From: Thermalbibacter longus | Lineage (GTDB): Bacteria > Chloroflexota > Chloroflexia > Thermomicrobiales > Thermomicrobiaceae | Direction of reading: 5' to 3' | NCBI RefSeq assembly: GCF_023806485.1 | Contig: NZ_JAMSLR010000004.1 | Location: 1 to 64,000 of the forward strand | Length of the DNA: 64,000 nt | In this document: positions 8,385 to 18,468 of the stretch, piece after piece | How the letters are laid out: each line of letters opens with the position of its first letter | How positions within the stretch are numbered: position 1 is the stretch's first letter | Notes under the pieces: generated by a model | The model's input: the letters and a program-made list of their open reading frames with translations, nothing else | Databases searched by the model: none | What the model was told of the DNA's origin: nothing | Position numbers and translations under genes: made by a program

Positions 8385-9251
8385 TCAGCCGCGGGCGCGC
8401 TGAGCGGCCTTAGCGATGGCTCGGCCCACGAAGACGCGCGTCAGGTGCGCGCGGTACTCTTCCGACGCGAACACATCGCTGTTGAACGTCATGCCCTCGC
8501 TCGCGCGCTGGCTGGCCTGCTTGATGACCTCAGTCGTCGGCTCCTGCCCGATTAGTGCCTGCTCGGTCTCCGTCCGGCGCACGGCATAGGGGCCAGCTCC
8601 AGTCACCGCCACGCGCGCGGCCGACACTCGCCCGTCGTCACCGAGCGTGACGACTGCCGCTGCTCCGACCACCGCGTACCCGGATGCCGGGTTCGCGAAC
8701 TTCTCATATGCCATGCCAGTGCGGCCGGACGGCTTGGGGATAGCGATCTCGGTCAGGACCTCGTTCGGCTGGAGAGCAGTGGTGAAGAGGTCCACGAAGA
8801 ACTCATCGGCCGGGATGGTGCGCTCGCCGCTGGGACCGACGGCCTTGAGCTCGGCCCCGAGCGCCAGCATCACCGCAGGCAGGTCGGCCGCCGGATCGGC
8901 ATGGGCCAGCGAGCCGCCGATGGTGCCCAGGTTACGTACCTGGAGATCGCCGATGACATCGATCGCCTCCGGCAGGATCGGCAGCGTGCGCTGGACCAGC
9001 TCCGAGCGCATGACCTCGTCGTAGGTCGTCGTTGCCCCGATGACTACCCGGTCACCCGCGTCGCGGATGCCGGACAGCTCGGGAATCCGCGTAATGTCGA
9101 TCAGCGCGGCCGGCGACGAGAGCCGCAGCTTCATCGCTGGCACCAGGCTGTGCCCGCCGGCGAGCAGCTTGGCATCCGGATTCTGGCTGAGCAACTGGAC
9201 AACCTCGCTGACCGACGATGGCCGGTAATATTCGAACGCACTCGGATACAT
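8385..9251 (-). CDS. FAD-binding hydroxylase subunit (CoxM-like)
   Basis: The 288-residue length is typical for the medium subunit of xanthine dehydrogenase/CO-dehydrogenase-type enzymes. The two FAD-binding signatures are present: AGGHSLVPAMKLRLS (about residues 32-46) and TIGGSLAHADPAADLPAVML (about 108-127). It would pass electrons from the FeS subunit to the acceptor. The gene sits 86 bases downstream of the CoxL gene, and the order on the minus strand is S-L-M. GGAAGGGGA precedes the ATG. Confidence 0.93.
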   Translation of the reverse strand: MYPSAFEYYRPSSVSEVVQLLSQNPDAKLLAGGHSLVPAMKLRLSSPAALIDITRIPELSGIRDAGDRVVIGATTTYDEVMRSELVQRTLPILPEAIDVIGDLQVRNLGTIGGSLAHADPAADLPAVMLALGAELKAVGPSGERTIPADEFFVDLFTTALQPNEVLTEIAIPKPSGRTGMAYEKFANPASGYAVVGAAAVVTLGDDGRVSAARVAVTGAGPYAVRRTETEQALIGQEPTTEVIKQASQRASEGMTFNSDVFASEEYRAHLTRVFVGRAIAKAAQRARG

Positions 9252-9337
9252 CGCTCAGTTCCCCTTCCACTCCTGGCAACCGATCACTCGCGCTCCCCGG
9301 TTGGAGCGCGAGGCCATTGGCTCGATCCCCGCGTGGG

Positions 9338-11689
9338 CTAGCCCCTCCGCTCCTGAACAGCCCGCCAGATCCGCTCGGGCGTCAGCGGGATGTCGATATG
9401 GTCGATGCCGAGCGGGCTGAGGGCATCGATGATCGCATTGGCAACGGCCGGCGTCGAGGCGATCGTTCCGGTCTCTCCGGCGCCCTTCGCGCCCATCGGG
9501 TTGACCGGTGTCGGCGTCACCGTGCGATCGACATCGAACCGCGGGAGCATGGTGGCCTTGGGAATGGCGTAGTCCATCATGGTAGCGGTCAGGAGCTGCC
9601 CGCTCTCGTCGTAGGCGGCGAACTCGTAGACCGCCTGGGCCAGTCCCTGGGCGATACCGCCATGCACCTGCCCGTCGACGATCATCGGGTTCACGACGTT
9701 ACCGACATCGTCGACTGCCACGTACTTGCGGAAGGACACTCGACCCGTGTCGGGATCGACCTCGACCACGCAGATGTGGCACCCGAACGGGAACGTATTG
9801 TTGATCGGGTCGTGGAAGTGGGTCTCCTCGAGCCCGGGTGTTACCCCTTCCGGCATGCTCCAGGCAAGGTAGGCTGCTCCGGCGACCTCCTGGAATGTCT
9901 TGGCCCGGTCGGGCGCGCCCTTGACGAAGAAGCGCCCGTTCTCGAAGGCGACGTCCTCCGGTGCGACTTCCAGTAGATGCGCGGCGATCTTGGTTGCCTT
10001 GTCCTTGATCTTGCGGGTGGCCATGATCACGGCCGTGCCACCGACGGCCAGGCTCCGGCTACCGTAGGTGCCCATGCCGAAGGGGATCATCTCGGTGTCG
10101 CCGTGGACGATCTCTACGTCGTCGATCGGGACCCCCAGCTCGTCGGCCACGAGCTGGGCGAAGGTGGTCTCTTCGCCCTGGCCGTGCGGGTTCGACCCGG
10201 TGAAGACCGAGACCTTTCCGCTCGGGTGAACTCGGACAGTCGCGCTCTCCCAGAGACCGCCCTGAAAGCCCATCGCGCCGGCCGCTGCCGAGGGCGCAAG
10301 GCCACAGACCTCGACGTAGGTCGAGAACCCGATGCCCAGGTAACGACCCTGCGCGCGCAGTTCCTCCTGCTCACGGCGGAGCTGCTGATAATTCACCAGC
10401 TCTAGTGCCCGATCGAGGGTGGCCTCGTAGTCCCCGCTGTCGTACTGGAGGCCGGTCGCCGTGGTGTAGGGGAATTGCTCCTTGGGGATGAAGTTCTTGC
10501 GGCGGATTTCGGCCGGATCCATGCGCAGCTCACGCGCGAGCAGGTCCATCACGCGCTCGAGCAGGTAGGTCGCCTCGGGCCGGCCAGCGCCGCGATAGGC
10601 GTCGGTCGGCGTCGTGTTGGTGACCACGCCGTAGACGTCCACGTGAACAACCGGGATCGTGTAGGCGCCGCAGAGCATCAAACCGAAGAGCCAGGTGGGC
10701 ACGCCGGGAGATGCGGTCGAGAGATAGGCACCGAGATTCGCATACGACTTCACCCGGATGCCCGTGATCTTGCCGTCCCGCGTAGCCGCGACATCGACGT
10801 ACTGGATGTGGTCGCGACCGTGGATGGTTGCGACGTAATTCTCGCGCCGGCTCTCGAACCACTTGATCGGCCGGCCCAGATCGCGGGAGATCGCACTGGC
10901 CAGCATCTCGCCGGCGTACATCGGGATCTTGCTCCCGAATCCGCCACCGACGTCGGTCGCGATCACACGGATGCGCGTCTCCGGGATGCCGGTGACGGCC
11001 GACAGCAGCAGGCGGTGCACATGCGGGTTCTGGCTGGTGCACCAGATCGTCAGGTCACCGGTGCCGGGGTTGAAGTAGGCCAGCGCGCCGCGCGGCTCCA
11101 TCGCGCTCGGGATTAACCGGTGGTTGATGAAGCGCCGAGTGAGCTTGACCTCGGCCTGGTTCCAGGCGGAGTCGAAGTCCCCGGCGTGGAGCTTCCAGTG
11201 GAAGGCGATGTTGTTCGGCACATCGTCGTAGAGCTGGGGTGCGCCCTCCTGGGTGGCCTTCTCCTGGTCGACCACCGCCGGGAGCACCTCGTACTCCACT
11301 TCGATGGCCTCGGCCGCGTCCTCGGCGATGTACCGGTTCTCGGCCACGACCGCCGCCACCGCGTCGCCGACGTAGCGGACCTTGTCCACCGCCAGCGCAC
11401 GGTACGTCGGAACCTTGAGGTCGCTGTCAGGGACCAGCCAGGCGCAGGGTACGGGTGCCAGCTTGTCGACCAGGTCCTGTCCCGTGTAGACGGCGACCAC
11501 GCCCGGCATCGCGCGGGCCTTGCTGGTATCGATGCGAACGATACGGGCGTGGGCGTGCGGGCTGCGCTTGAGGGCCATGAAGAGCGTGCCGGGGAGCTTG
11601 ATGTGATCGGTGAAATTGCCACGCCCAGTGATCAACCGGGGGTCTTCCCGCCGCTTGACTGAGGCGCCGAACAGCTTGGTGACAGCCAT
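9338..11689 (-). CDS. Mo-binding hydroxylase large subunit (CoxL-like, form II)
   Basis: A 783-residue catalytic subunit of the xanthine dehydrogenase family. The N-terminus (GASVKRREDPRLITGRGNFTDHI) is the usual start of the hammerhead domain. DAYRGAGRPEATYLLERVMD is the form II signature, and GAKGAGETG near the C-terminus holds the catalytic Glu. It lacks the AYxCSFR loop of authentic CO dehydrogenase, so CO is an unlikely substrate. AAGGAGG lies just before the ATG. It lies between the CoxS and CoxM genes and should form an (SML)2 complex with them. It is paralogous to the large subunit at 1391-3706 across its whole length. Confidence 0.93.
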   Translation of the reverse strand: MAVTKLFGASVKRREDPRLITGRGNFTDHIKLPGTLFMALKRSPHAHARIVRIDTSKARAMPGVVAVYTGQDLVDKLAPVPCAWLVPDSDLKVPTYRALAVDKVRYVGDAVAAVVAENRYIAEDAAEAIEVEYEVLPAVVDQEKATQEGAPQLYDDVPNNIAFHWKLHAGDFDSAWNQAEVKLTRRFINHRLIPSAMEPRGALAYFNPGTGDLTIWCTSQNPHVHRLLLSAVTGIPETRIRVIATDVGGGFGSKIPMYAGEMLASAISRDLGRPIKWFESRRENYVATIHGRDHIQYVDVAATRDGKITGIRVKSYANLGAYLSTASPGVPTWLFGLMLCGAYTIPVVHVDVYGVVTNTTPTDAYRGAGRPEATYLLERVMDLLARELRMDPAEIRRKNFIPKEQFPYTTATGLQYDSGDYEATLDRALELVNYQQLRREQEELRAQGRYLGIGFSTYVEVCGLAPSAAAGAMGFQGGLWESATVRVHPSGKVSVFTGSNPHGQGEETTFAQLVADELGVPIDDVEIVHGDTEMIPFGMGTYGSRSLAVGGTAVIMATRKIKDKATKIAAHLLEVAPEDVAFENGRFFVKGAPDRAKTFQEVAGAAYLAWSMPEGVTPGLEETHFHDPINNTFPFGCHICVVEVDPDTGRVSFRKYVAVDDVGNVVNPMIVDGQVHGGIAQGLAQAVYEFAAYDESGQLLTATMMDYAIPKATMLPRFDVDRTVTPTPVNPMGAKGAGETGTIASTPAVANAIIDALSPLGIDHIDIPLTPERIWRAVQERRG

Positions 11690-11758
11690 AGTTTCCTCCT
11701 TCGCGATGTCGCGAACCGGCTGCCGTCCTCAACTCGGTCAACGCCCGGCCGGGCGGCT

Positions 11759-12223
11759 TCAGGCGCGCATCTTCTCCGCTGCATACTGCACGGCTCGGAC
11801 GATGTTCTGATACCCCGTGCAGCGGCAGAGATTACCCTCGAGGTAGTGCCGGATCTGCTCCTCACTGGGGTTCGGGATGCGCTGCAGCAGGTCCACCGCG
11901 GTCATGATCATGCCGGGTGTGCAGTAGCCGCACTGGAGCCCGTGCATCTCCCAGAAGCCCTCCTGGACCGGGTGCAGCTGCCCGTCGCGAGCGAGGCCCT
12001 CGATCGTCGTGATCTCGGCCCCGTCGGCCTGGACCGCGAAGACAGTGCAGGACTTGACTGCCTTCCCGTTCATCAGGATGGTGCAGGCTCCGCACTGGCT
12101 GGTATCACAGCCGATATGTGTCCCCGTCAGGTTGAGGACATCGCGGAGGTAGTGAACCAGCAGCATTCGGGGCTCGACATCGTGGGTATGGCTGACGCCG
12201 TTCACCTTCACCGTGATCTGCAT
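11759..12223 (-). CDS. [2Fe-2S] hydroxylase subunit (CoxS-like)
   Basis: With the ATG at 12223 the protein has 154 residues, the normal size for this small subunit. An AGGGAGGG ribosome site precedes this ATG; an upstream ATG at 12274 lacks one. The N-terminal plant-type cluster motif is C-x4-C-x2-C-x11-C ([14 protein letters not shown]...SC). The C-terminal all-helical domain holds the second cluster, CGYC followed by CRC. These relay electrons from the Mo site to FAD. It lies between the CoxG and CoxL genes. Confidence 0.94.
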   Translation of the reverse strand: MQITVKVNGVSHTHDVEPRMLLVHYLRDVLNLTGTHIGCDTSQCGACTILMNGKAVKSCTVFAVQADGAEITTIEGLARDGQLHPVQEGFWEMHGLQCGYCTPGMIMTAVDLLQRIPNPSEEQIRHYLEGNLCRCTGYQNIVRAVQYAAEKMRA

Positions 12224-12280
12224 CGGACCCTCCCTTCCGTGCTCGACCTCGCTCAACGCGCTCGTTGACCGCAATAGGAC

Positions 12281-12724
12281 TCAACCGCCGGCGATCTGCT
12301 TCTCGATGCAGGAGAAGAACTGCTCCACCATTCGCTTGGCCACGCCGCCGAGCATCCGCTGGGCGACGCCAGCGACTGGCCCGCCGACTTCGACATCGCC
12401 CTCGTAGGTGATCTGCGTCGTGCTGTCGGGACCTTCAGCGAGACGGATCGTCCCGGTGCCCCGCACGAAGCCTGGCCGGCCGCTCCCCTCGACCTGCATC
12501 TGGTACTCCTCCGGCGGCCGCATGTTGATCAGGCGCACCTTGCCGTCGTAGGTACCCCGAACCGGGCCGATCCCCACGGTCATCGACATCTCGTACTCGT
12601 CCTGGCCGACCTGGTTGAGCTTCTCGACGCCAGGCAGGCATCCTGCAATCGCCTGCGGATCGATGAGCCGATCCCAGACGACCTGGCGTGGCGCGCTCAT
12701 GGTGTAGCTACCGCTGATTTTCAC
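12281..12724 (-). CDS. CoxG-family SRPBCC protein
   Basis: The 147 residues form a single CoxG/SRPBCC domain: MKISGSYTMSAPRQVVWDRL at the start, DPQAIAGCLPGVEKL in the middle, and VGGPVAGVAQRMLGGVAKRM near the end. In carboxidotrophs CoxG is linked to membrane recruitment of the hydroxylase, a role assumed here by homology. It starts with GTG after AAAGGAG. It is the first gene of the cox-like cluster, about 200 bases downstream of a good sigma-70-type promoter (12940-12969). Confidence 0.9.
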   Translation of the reverse strand: MKISGSYTMSAPRQVVWDRLIDPQAIAGCLPGVEKLNQVGQDEYEMSMTVGIGPVRGTYDGKVRLINMRPPEEYQMQVEGSGRPGFVRGTGTIRLAEGPDSTTQITYEGDVEVGGPVAGVAQRMLGGVAKRMVEQFFSCIEKQIAGG

Positions 12725-13033
12725 TCCCGCTCCTTTCCTGTATCCCGACTCGTCCGCGTGTCAATGGACCGGGCGGCCATCTCCCGGCGAATCGGAAGAG
12801 ACGGCCGCCTGGCTCAGGCGTGCACTGATCCCACGGTGGCGCTCCTTGCCGGGCTCACCTCGCGAAGAGTTCCCATACACCGCCACCCATGCTGATCGAC
12901 TGCGGAACGAAGCGAGGTTAAACAGCGCTCTCAATGCGTATCATAAGACCAAGCCCGCGCTGCGGTCAAGCAGTTTGCTCGTACGCGCCCCGGTACGAAT
13001 GATTTGATCACGTAGCCCGCGGCACCTGGTGTG
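12725..13033. other. intergenic region carrying the cox-like cluster promoter
   Basis: About 310 bases separate the kinase-like gene from the CoxG gene, both on the minus strand. It contains the promoter at 12940-12969 and a leader of roughly 200 bases. I found no open frame with a ribosome site in it. Confidence 0.6.
12940..12969 (-). promoter_or_regulatory. sigma-70-type promoter of the cox-like operon
   Basis: Reading the minus strand, TTGACC (12964-12969) is followed after an 18-bp spacer by TATGAT (12940-12945), four or more matches to each consensus box. The -10 overlaps a TGATAC half-site identical to the arms of the palindrome at 8256-8272. Transcription would start near 12932. Confidence 0.65.
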
Positions 13034-13807
13034 CTACCAGCCGTACGGGATGTTGCGACGGGGGTTGAGGAGGGGGAAGATCGGTCTGTCGCACACGTTC
13101 CGGATCCGCTGCCACAGCCGCTCCAGTTCGGCCGAAGCCAGATAGGGGCGGAGCAACCGCTCCAGGAGCGTCCGGTGGCGGAGGGCGTGCCGGAGTGGGG
13201 CAAGGAGCTCGGGGCCGATGATCTCCCCGCAGAAGTCCCAGAGAACAGTCCGCAGCTTGGGATCGACGTGGAACGTAAGGCCGTGGTCGATCCCCCATAC
13301 CCGCCGGTCGTAGCGGCCGATGAAGTAGTGACTCGCCTTGCGGTCGGCGTTATTCGTGATCAGGTCGAACAGCGCGATCTGGCGTAACTCCTGTTCCCGG
13401 CAGCGCTGCCCGGCTAGCCCGCGCAATGGCATCTCATCGGGCTCGATGTAGAGCTGAATCGTCCCGATCCCGTGTGGGCCATCCCGAATGACTGTCGGTG
13501 GGATGAAGTACCAGCCCATAGCGCGGCTGAGCACATACGAGGCGTACTCGCGCTTGTACAGCGTGCCCGAGGGGAAATCCCACAGCGGCACCTCGCCGCG
13601 ACGCGGTTTGTAGACCGCTACCAGCGGCTCGGCGCCTGCCGGCTCGAGCATGACAGCGAACGTGTAGTTCGAGCCCCAAGGAAGCAACTGGCAGTCGGTG
13701 ATCGGCGCATCAGCGAGCCATCGCAGAATCTGGCGACGGTGTACCGGCCCGTGCTTCATCAGCACGGACTGGCCGTCCCGGCGGTGATGTAGACTGTGCT
13801 CGGTCAT
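13034..13807 (-). CDS. PI3/4-kinase-like protein (SCO1664 family)
   Basis: A 257-residue protein resembling the actinobacterial SCO1664-type family, which is related to phosphatidylinositol 3/4-kinases. The N-terminus has an ATP-site-like strand (NYTFAVMLEP...VAVYKPRRGE). ALFDLITNNADRKASHYFIG looks like the catalytic loop with its D-x5-N-x-DR arrangement, and WGIDHGLTFH replaces the DFG-type metal site. The C-terminal part is helical. In actinobacteria the gene travels with a histidine phosphatase and a DUF3090 gene; neither is present here. Kinase activity and substrate are unknown. Confidence 0.75.
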   Translation of the reverse strand: MTEHSLHHRRDGQSVLMKHGPVHRRQILRWLADAPITDCQLLPWGSNYTFAVMLEPAGAEPLVAVYKPRRGEVPLWDFPSGTLYKREYASYVLSRAMGWYFIPPTVIRDGPHGIGTIQLYIEPDEMPLRGLAGQRCREQELRQIALFDLITNNADRKASHYFIGRYDRRVWGIDHGLTFHVDPKLRTVLWDFCGEIIGPELLAPLRHALRHRTLLERLLRPYLASAELERLWQRIRNVCDRPIFPLLNPRRNIPYGW

Positions 13808-14135
13808 GAGCGGCGCGATCCCTGTGCGGTCCGGTTCCTGGCACGAGTAACGATACCACCTCTCACCCCGGAGCTTGGTAGAGGCATCGCCCGCGGGGTA
13901 GGATTAGCGTGGCAGAAGGCCATCCTGGATGCGGAACGTGTGCGGCGCCGGGAGAAGCCCGGCGATCGAGCCGGGGGAAGCTCAACCGCATGGCGTTACC
14001 CTAGACCGGGATGGCACAATTCCTGAGCAGCGGTCCGGTATGGCACGACGCATACGGGGCGCCGCGAACGAGAGGTGCCCGGGGCGTCGTCGAGGCCGTG
14101 ACACGGTACGGATCAGTGGGACAGGGTGAGGACGG
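13808..14135. other. intergenic region, divergent, upstream of tig
   Basis: This is 328 bases between the divergent kinase-like gene and tig. It holds a promoter candidate for tig at 13875-13904 and a leader of about 230 bases. No other feature is visible. Confidence 0.5.
13875..13904 (+). promoter_or_regulatory. candidate tig promoter
   Basis: TTGGTA (13875-13880), an 18-bp spacer and TAGGAT (13899-13904) give four of six matches in each box. It lies about 230 bases before the tig start. Confidence 0.4.
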
Positions 14136-15656
14136 GTGAAGGTTACGGTCGAACGACTGCCGCAGAGTGCCGTGCGCTTGGATATCGCCGCCGACCCTGA
14201 GGAGTTCGAGCGGGCATTCGAGCGCGCGTTTCGGCGCATCAACCAGCAGGTCGCGATCCCCGGCTTTCGCCCAGGCCGCGCGCCGCGAGCCCTCGTGGAG
14301 CGGCGGCTCGGGCGCGAGGTGATCGTCCACGAGGCTCACCACGAGTTAATGGACCAGCTCTACCGCAAGGCCCTCGAGCAGGAAGACTTGACGCCGGTAT
14401 CGGAGCCGGTCGTCGAGGTCTACCAGGACGAGCCACTGGCCTTCCGGGTCGAGGTCCAGGTCTACCCGCGCGTCGAGTTGAACGATTATCGATCGGTGCG
14501 GGTCGAGCCGCGGGAGGTCAGCGTAACCGATGACGAGATCGACCAGGTGATCGAAGACCTGCGGAAATCGCAGAGCGTCTGGGTCGAGCCGGAGCAACCG
14601 CGACACCCAACGAGCGGCGACCAGGTGACGATCGATCTTCAGGCGTTCGAGGGTGATGAGCCGTTCCAGTCCCCGCTGGAAGGCATGCCCTTCGTGCTGG
14701 GCGAGAGTTCACTCTTCCCGCAGATCGAGGAGGCGATCCGCAATCTGCTGCCCGGCGAGAGCGCCGAGTTCGACATCGCCTTTGCTGAGGACGACGAGCG
14801 GGTAAACCCCGATCTGCGCGGCAAGACGCTCCACTACAAGGTCACGCTGCGCGAAGTCAAGGAGCGCGAGCTGCCCGAGCTGGACGACGAGTTCGCGCGC
14901 TCGGTCGGCGACTTCCAGACCCTCGACGAGCTGCGCCAGCGCATCCGCGACGATCTGCTCCGCCAGAAGGCGCTGGCTGCCCGGAGCGAGGTACTGAACG
15001 AAGCTGTGGAGAAAGTGACTGAGCAAGCCACAGTCGAAGTGCCCCCGGCCTTGGTCGAGCGCCAGGTAGAGCTCCAGATCGAGCGACTGCGGGAGGATTT
15101 GCGGCAGCAGGGCTCGAGCCTCGAAGAGTACCTCCGCCTCAGCCAGAAGTCGCTCGAGGATCTGAAAGCGGAACTACGTCCTGGGGCCGAGCAGCGGCTG
15201 CGGCAGTCCCTGGTGCTCGAGACCTTTGCGAAGATCGAAGGCATCGAAGTCTCAGAGGAGGACCTCGTCCAGGAGATCGAACGCCTGAGCTCGGCCAGTG
15301 AAAACCCCGAGCAGATGCGCTCGATCTACGGCTCCCCGTACTTCCGCGACCTAATCGGTGATGAGCTGCAGACTCGCAAGGTGACCGAGCGGCTCATCGA
15401 GATCGTGACCGAGGGGCGTGGCGCCGTTCTCGGCGAGGCGGCCCGCCTGCTCGAGGCGGAGGAGACCGCGGTGGAGGTAGAAGAGGTAGAAGGAGAAGAC
15501 GGGGAGACCCGACCCACCGCTGACATGATCGCATCGGTGCCAGCGGAGCCTGCCGATGCCTCGGAAGAAGAGGAAACCGTTGCCAGCGCTGGCGAGCCGG
15601 AAGAGGAGACTGAGGAACCGGTAACCGCTCGGGAGGAAGCGCGGGAGACGCAGTGA
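14136..15656 (+). CDS. tig: trigger factor
   Basis: Trigger factor is the ribosome-bound chaperone and prolyl isomerase. The ribosome-docking signature GFRPGRAP is at residues 43-50. A PPIase domain follows ([20 protein letters not shown] ... MPFVLGE), then the long helical C-terminal arms. It starts with GTG after GGTGAGGA. At 506 residues it is longer than the usual 430-450: about 80 extra residues at the C-terminus form an acidic, Glu/Thr/Ala-rich tail that looks disordered. It is followed at short distance by clpP and clpX on the same strand, the common tig-clpP-clpX arrangement. Confidence 0.96.
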   Translation: MKVTVERLPQSAVRLDIAADPEEFERAFERAFRRINQQVAIPGFRPGRAPRALVERRLGREVIVHEAHHELMDQLYRKALEQEDLTPVSEPVVEVYQDEPLAFRVEVQVYPRVELNDYRSVRVEPREVSVTDDEIDQVIEDLRKSQSVWVEPEQPRHPTSGDQVTIDLQAFEGDEPFQSPLEGMPFVLGESSLFPQIEEAIRNLLPGESAEFDIAFAEDDERVNPDLRGKTLHYKVTLREVKERELPELDDEFARSVGDFQTLDELRQRIRDDLLRQKALAARSEVLNEAVEKVTEQATVEVPPALVERQVELQIERLREDLRQQGSSLEEYLRLSQKSLEDLKAELRPGAEQRLRQSLVLETFAKIEGIEVSEEDLVQEIERLSSASENPEQMRSIYGSPYFRDLIGDELQTRKVTERLIEIVTEGRGAVLGEAARLLEAEETAVEVEEVEGEDGETRPTADMIASVPAEPADASEEEETVASAGEPEEETEEPVTAREEARETQ

Positions 15657-15705
15657 GGCTTTTCGAGACGCGTGTGGAAGCATGCTGACCAGGAGGCACC
15701 TAACC

Positions 15706-16323
15706 ATGGAGTGGTACCGAACACCGCAGAACCTCATTCCGATGGTGATTGAGACAACCAGCCGGGGCGAGCGCGCCTACGACATCTATTCCCGCCTGCT
15801 GCGCGACCGGATCGTCTTCCTCGGGACGCCGATCGACGACCAGGTGGCGAACGCGATCATCGCTCAACTTCTGTTCCTGGCCCATGAGAGTCCGGAGCAG
15901 GATATCAAGCTGTACATCAATAGCCCAGGCGGGCTGGTCTATGCGGGACTCGCTATCTACGACACGATCCAGATGATCGAGCCAGATGTCGCGACGTACT
16001 GCATCGGTATCGCGGCCAGCATGGCGGCGGTACTGCTGGCCGCCGGAGCCAAGGGGAAGCGCTTTGCGCTGCCACACTCTCGTGTGCTCATCCATCAGGG
16101 CACGTCGGGCTTCCGCGGCTCAGTGCCGGATATCGAGATCCAGGCGAGGGAAACGATCACGCTGACGACCAAGCTCACCGAGTTGCTCGCCTTCCATACC
16201 GGGCAGTCGTTCGAGCGCGTCAAGCGCGATACCGAGCGGGATTACTTCATGTCGGCACAGGAAGCCAGGGAGTACGGCATCGTCGATCACGTCCTCGAGT
16301 CGCCGAAGCTCGTCGGTGTGTAG
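15706..16323 (+). CDS. clpP: ATP-dependent Clp protease proteolytic subunit
   Basis: ClpP forms the tetradecameric peptidase of ClpXP. The 205-residue protein keeps the catalytic Ser105 ([10 protein letters not shown]) and His130 (HSRVLIHQ); the Asp of the triad is expected in the [10 protein letters not shown] region. I chose ATG at 15706 because AGGAGG at 15691-15696 is spaced 9 bases from it; an ATG at 15682 would add eight residues without a better site. It is 49 bases after tig and 31 before clpX, which fits one operon. There is no obvious long propeptide. Confidence 0.96.
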   Translation: MEWYRTPQNLIPMVIETTSRGERAYDIYSRLLRDRIVFLGTPIDDQVANAIIAQLLFLAHESPEQDIKLYINSPGGLVYAGLAIYDTIQMIEPDVATYCIGIAASMAAVLLAAGAKGKRFALPHSRVLIHQGTSGFRGSVPDIEIQARETITLTTKLTELLAFHTGQSFERVKRDTERDYFMSAQEAREYGIVDHVLESPKLVGV

Positions 16324-16354
16324 CCTGAGGGGATAGTGGGGCGGGAGCGCGAGG

Positions 16355-17620
<1,266 letters not shown>

Positions 17621-17665
17621 ACCTCGCCGTCATGGCGCAGGCGTCTCCGGCACAGCGCATAGAGA

Positions 17666-17702
17666 AATCGCAGGGGCGAAAGACATACTCGCCCCTGCGA
17701 TT
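17666..17702. terminator. bidirectional terminator after clpX
   Basis: A perfect 14-bp stem (17666-17679 with 17689-17702) around a 9-nt loop, placed between the convergent clpX and ClbS/DfsB-like genes. Short A and T stretches flank it, so it can serve both strands. Confidence 0.7.
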
Positions 17703-17857
17703 CGATAAACCCCCTCGTCCCCATCTGCCGCCGGCGCCAGAGCCGCCCGGCGCTGAGGCCAGCAACTGGCCGAACCCTCTACCCGTCCCGTCTGCCGGTG
17801 CGCGCTGCCACTCGCGAACGCGGGCTGCTCAGGCTCGTCTCCTTCGACAGGACGCAA

Positions 17858-18334
17858 CTATCGCAGGTGCTTGCGCCGGCTCGGGCTGCGCGTGCGCATG
17901 AACTCCAGCACGTCCTTCAGGTGCTCGCGATAATGCTCGTAGGTGTCCCCGGCGACCAGATCTCGCGTCAGCATCGGTGTGGTTTCGAGAAGCTCCATGA
18001 GCTCGGCGTGCGTGGTATCGAACTCGGCGCGTACCTCGTCGATCGGCTTCTCCGCCTGGCGGCGTACCACCTCGGCGTTGAAGGCGTCGACATCCAGCTC
18101 TGCCTCTTCCAGCTCGGCGGTGTCCTTGCCCTCCTCCAGGGCGCGAATCCGCTCGATCAAGAGTCGCTCCCAGGCCGTGATATGAGCCATCAGGTCCTTG
18201 AACGACCACGTCCCCACAGTGTTCGGCTCGACCAGCTCGTGCTCGCTCAAGGCGACGAGCGCCTTGCGGAGTTCGAGCCAGCTCTCGGCGATATCGCGAA
18301 GTATTGCCAGCCGCTCCTGCGTGCTGATCGTCAT
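17858..18334 (-). CDS. ClbS/DfsB (DinB-like) four-helix protein
   Basis: A 158-residue helical protein with the conserved TWSFKDLMAHITAWERLLIERI block of ClbS/DfsB (DUF1706) proteins, part of the wider DinB-like fold. In DinB relatives, histidines spread over the bundle bind a metal; one lies in AHITAW and another in YEHYREHLKDV. Some members of the family protect against genotoxins such as colibactin, others have no known role. AGGGGGG lies just upstream of the ATG. It is a single-gene unit divergent from the allantoinase-like gene. Confidence 0.75.
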   Translation of the reverse strand: MTISTQERLAILRDIAESWLELRKALVALSEHELVEPNTVGTWSFKDLMAHITAWERLLIERIRALEEGKDTAELEEAELDVDAFNAEVVRRQAEKPIDEVRAEFDTTHAELMELLETTPMLTRDLVAGDTYEHYREHLKDVLEFMRTRSPSRRKHLR

Positions 18335-18468
18335 GGTTCACCCCCCTGAGATTGTCGGTTTCCAGCGGAGAGCGTACCACGGCGCCGGCAGAGCGTGTCC
18401 TGTGGCGGCCGAGGGGGCAGTACAATGAGGCCAGCAGAGGGGATTGCCTGGTGGAGAGGAGCTGGGCC

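Noticed and set aside
1391-12724. Annotation of the cluster as a true aerobic CO dehydrogenase
   Set aside because: Both large subunits have YRGAGR (form II) and not the AYxCSFR loop that carries the copper-binding Cys of CO dehydrogenase.
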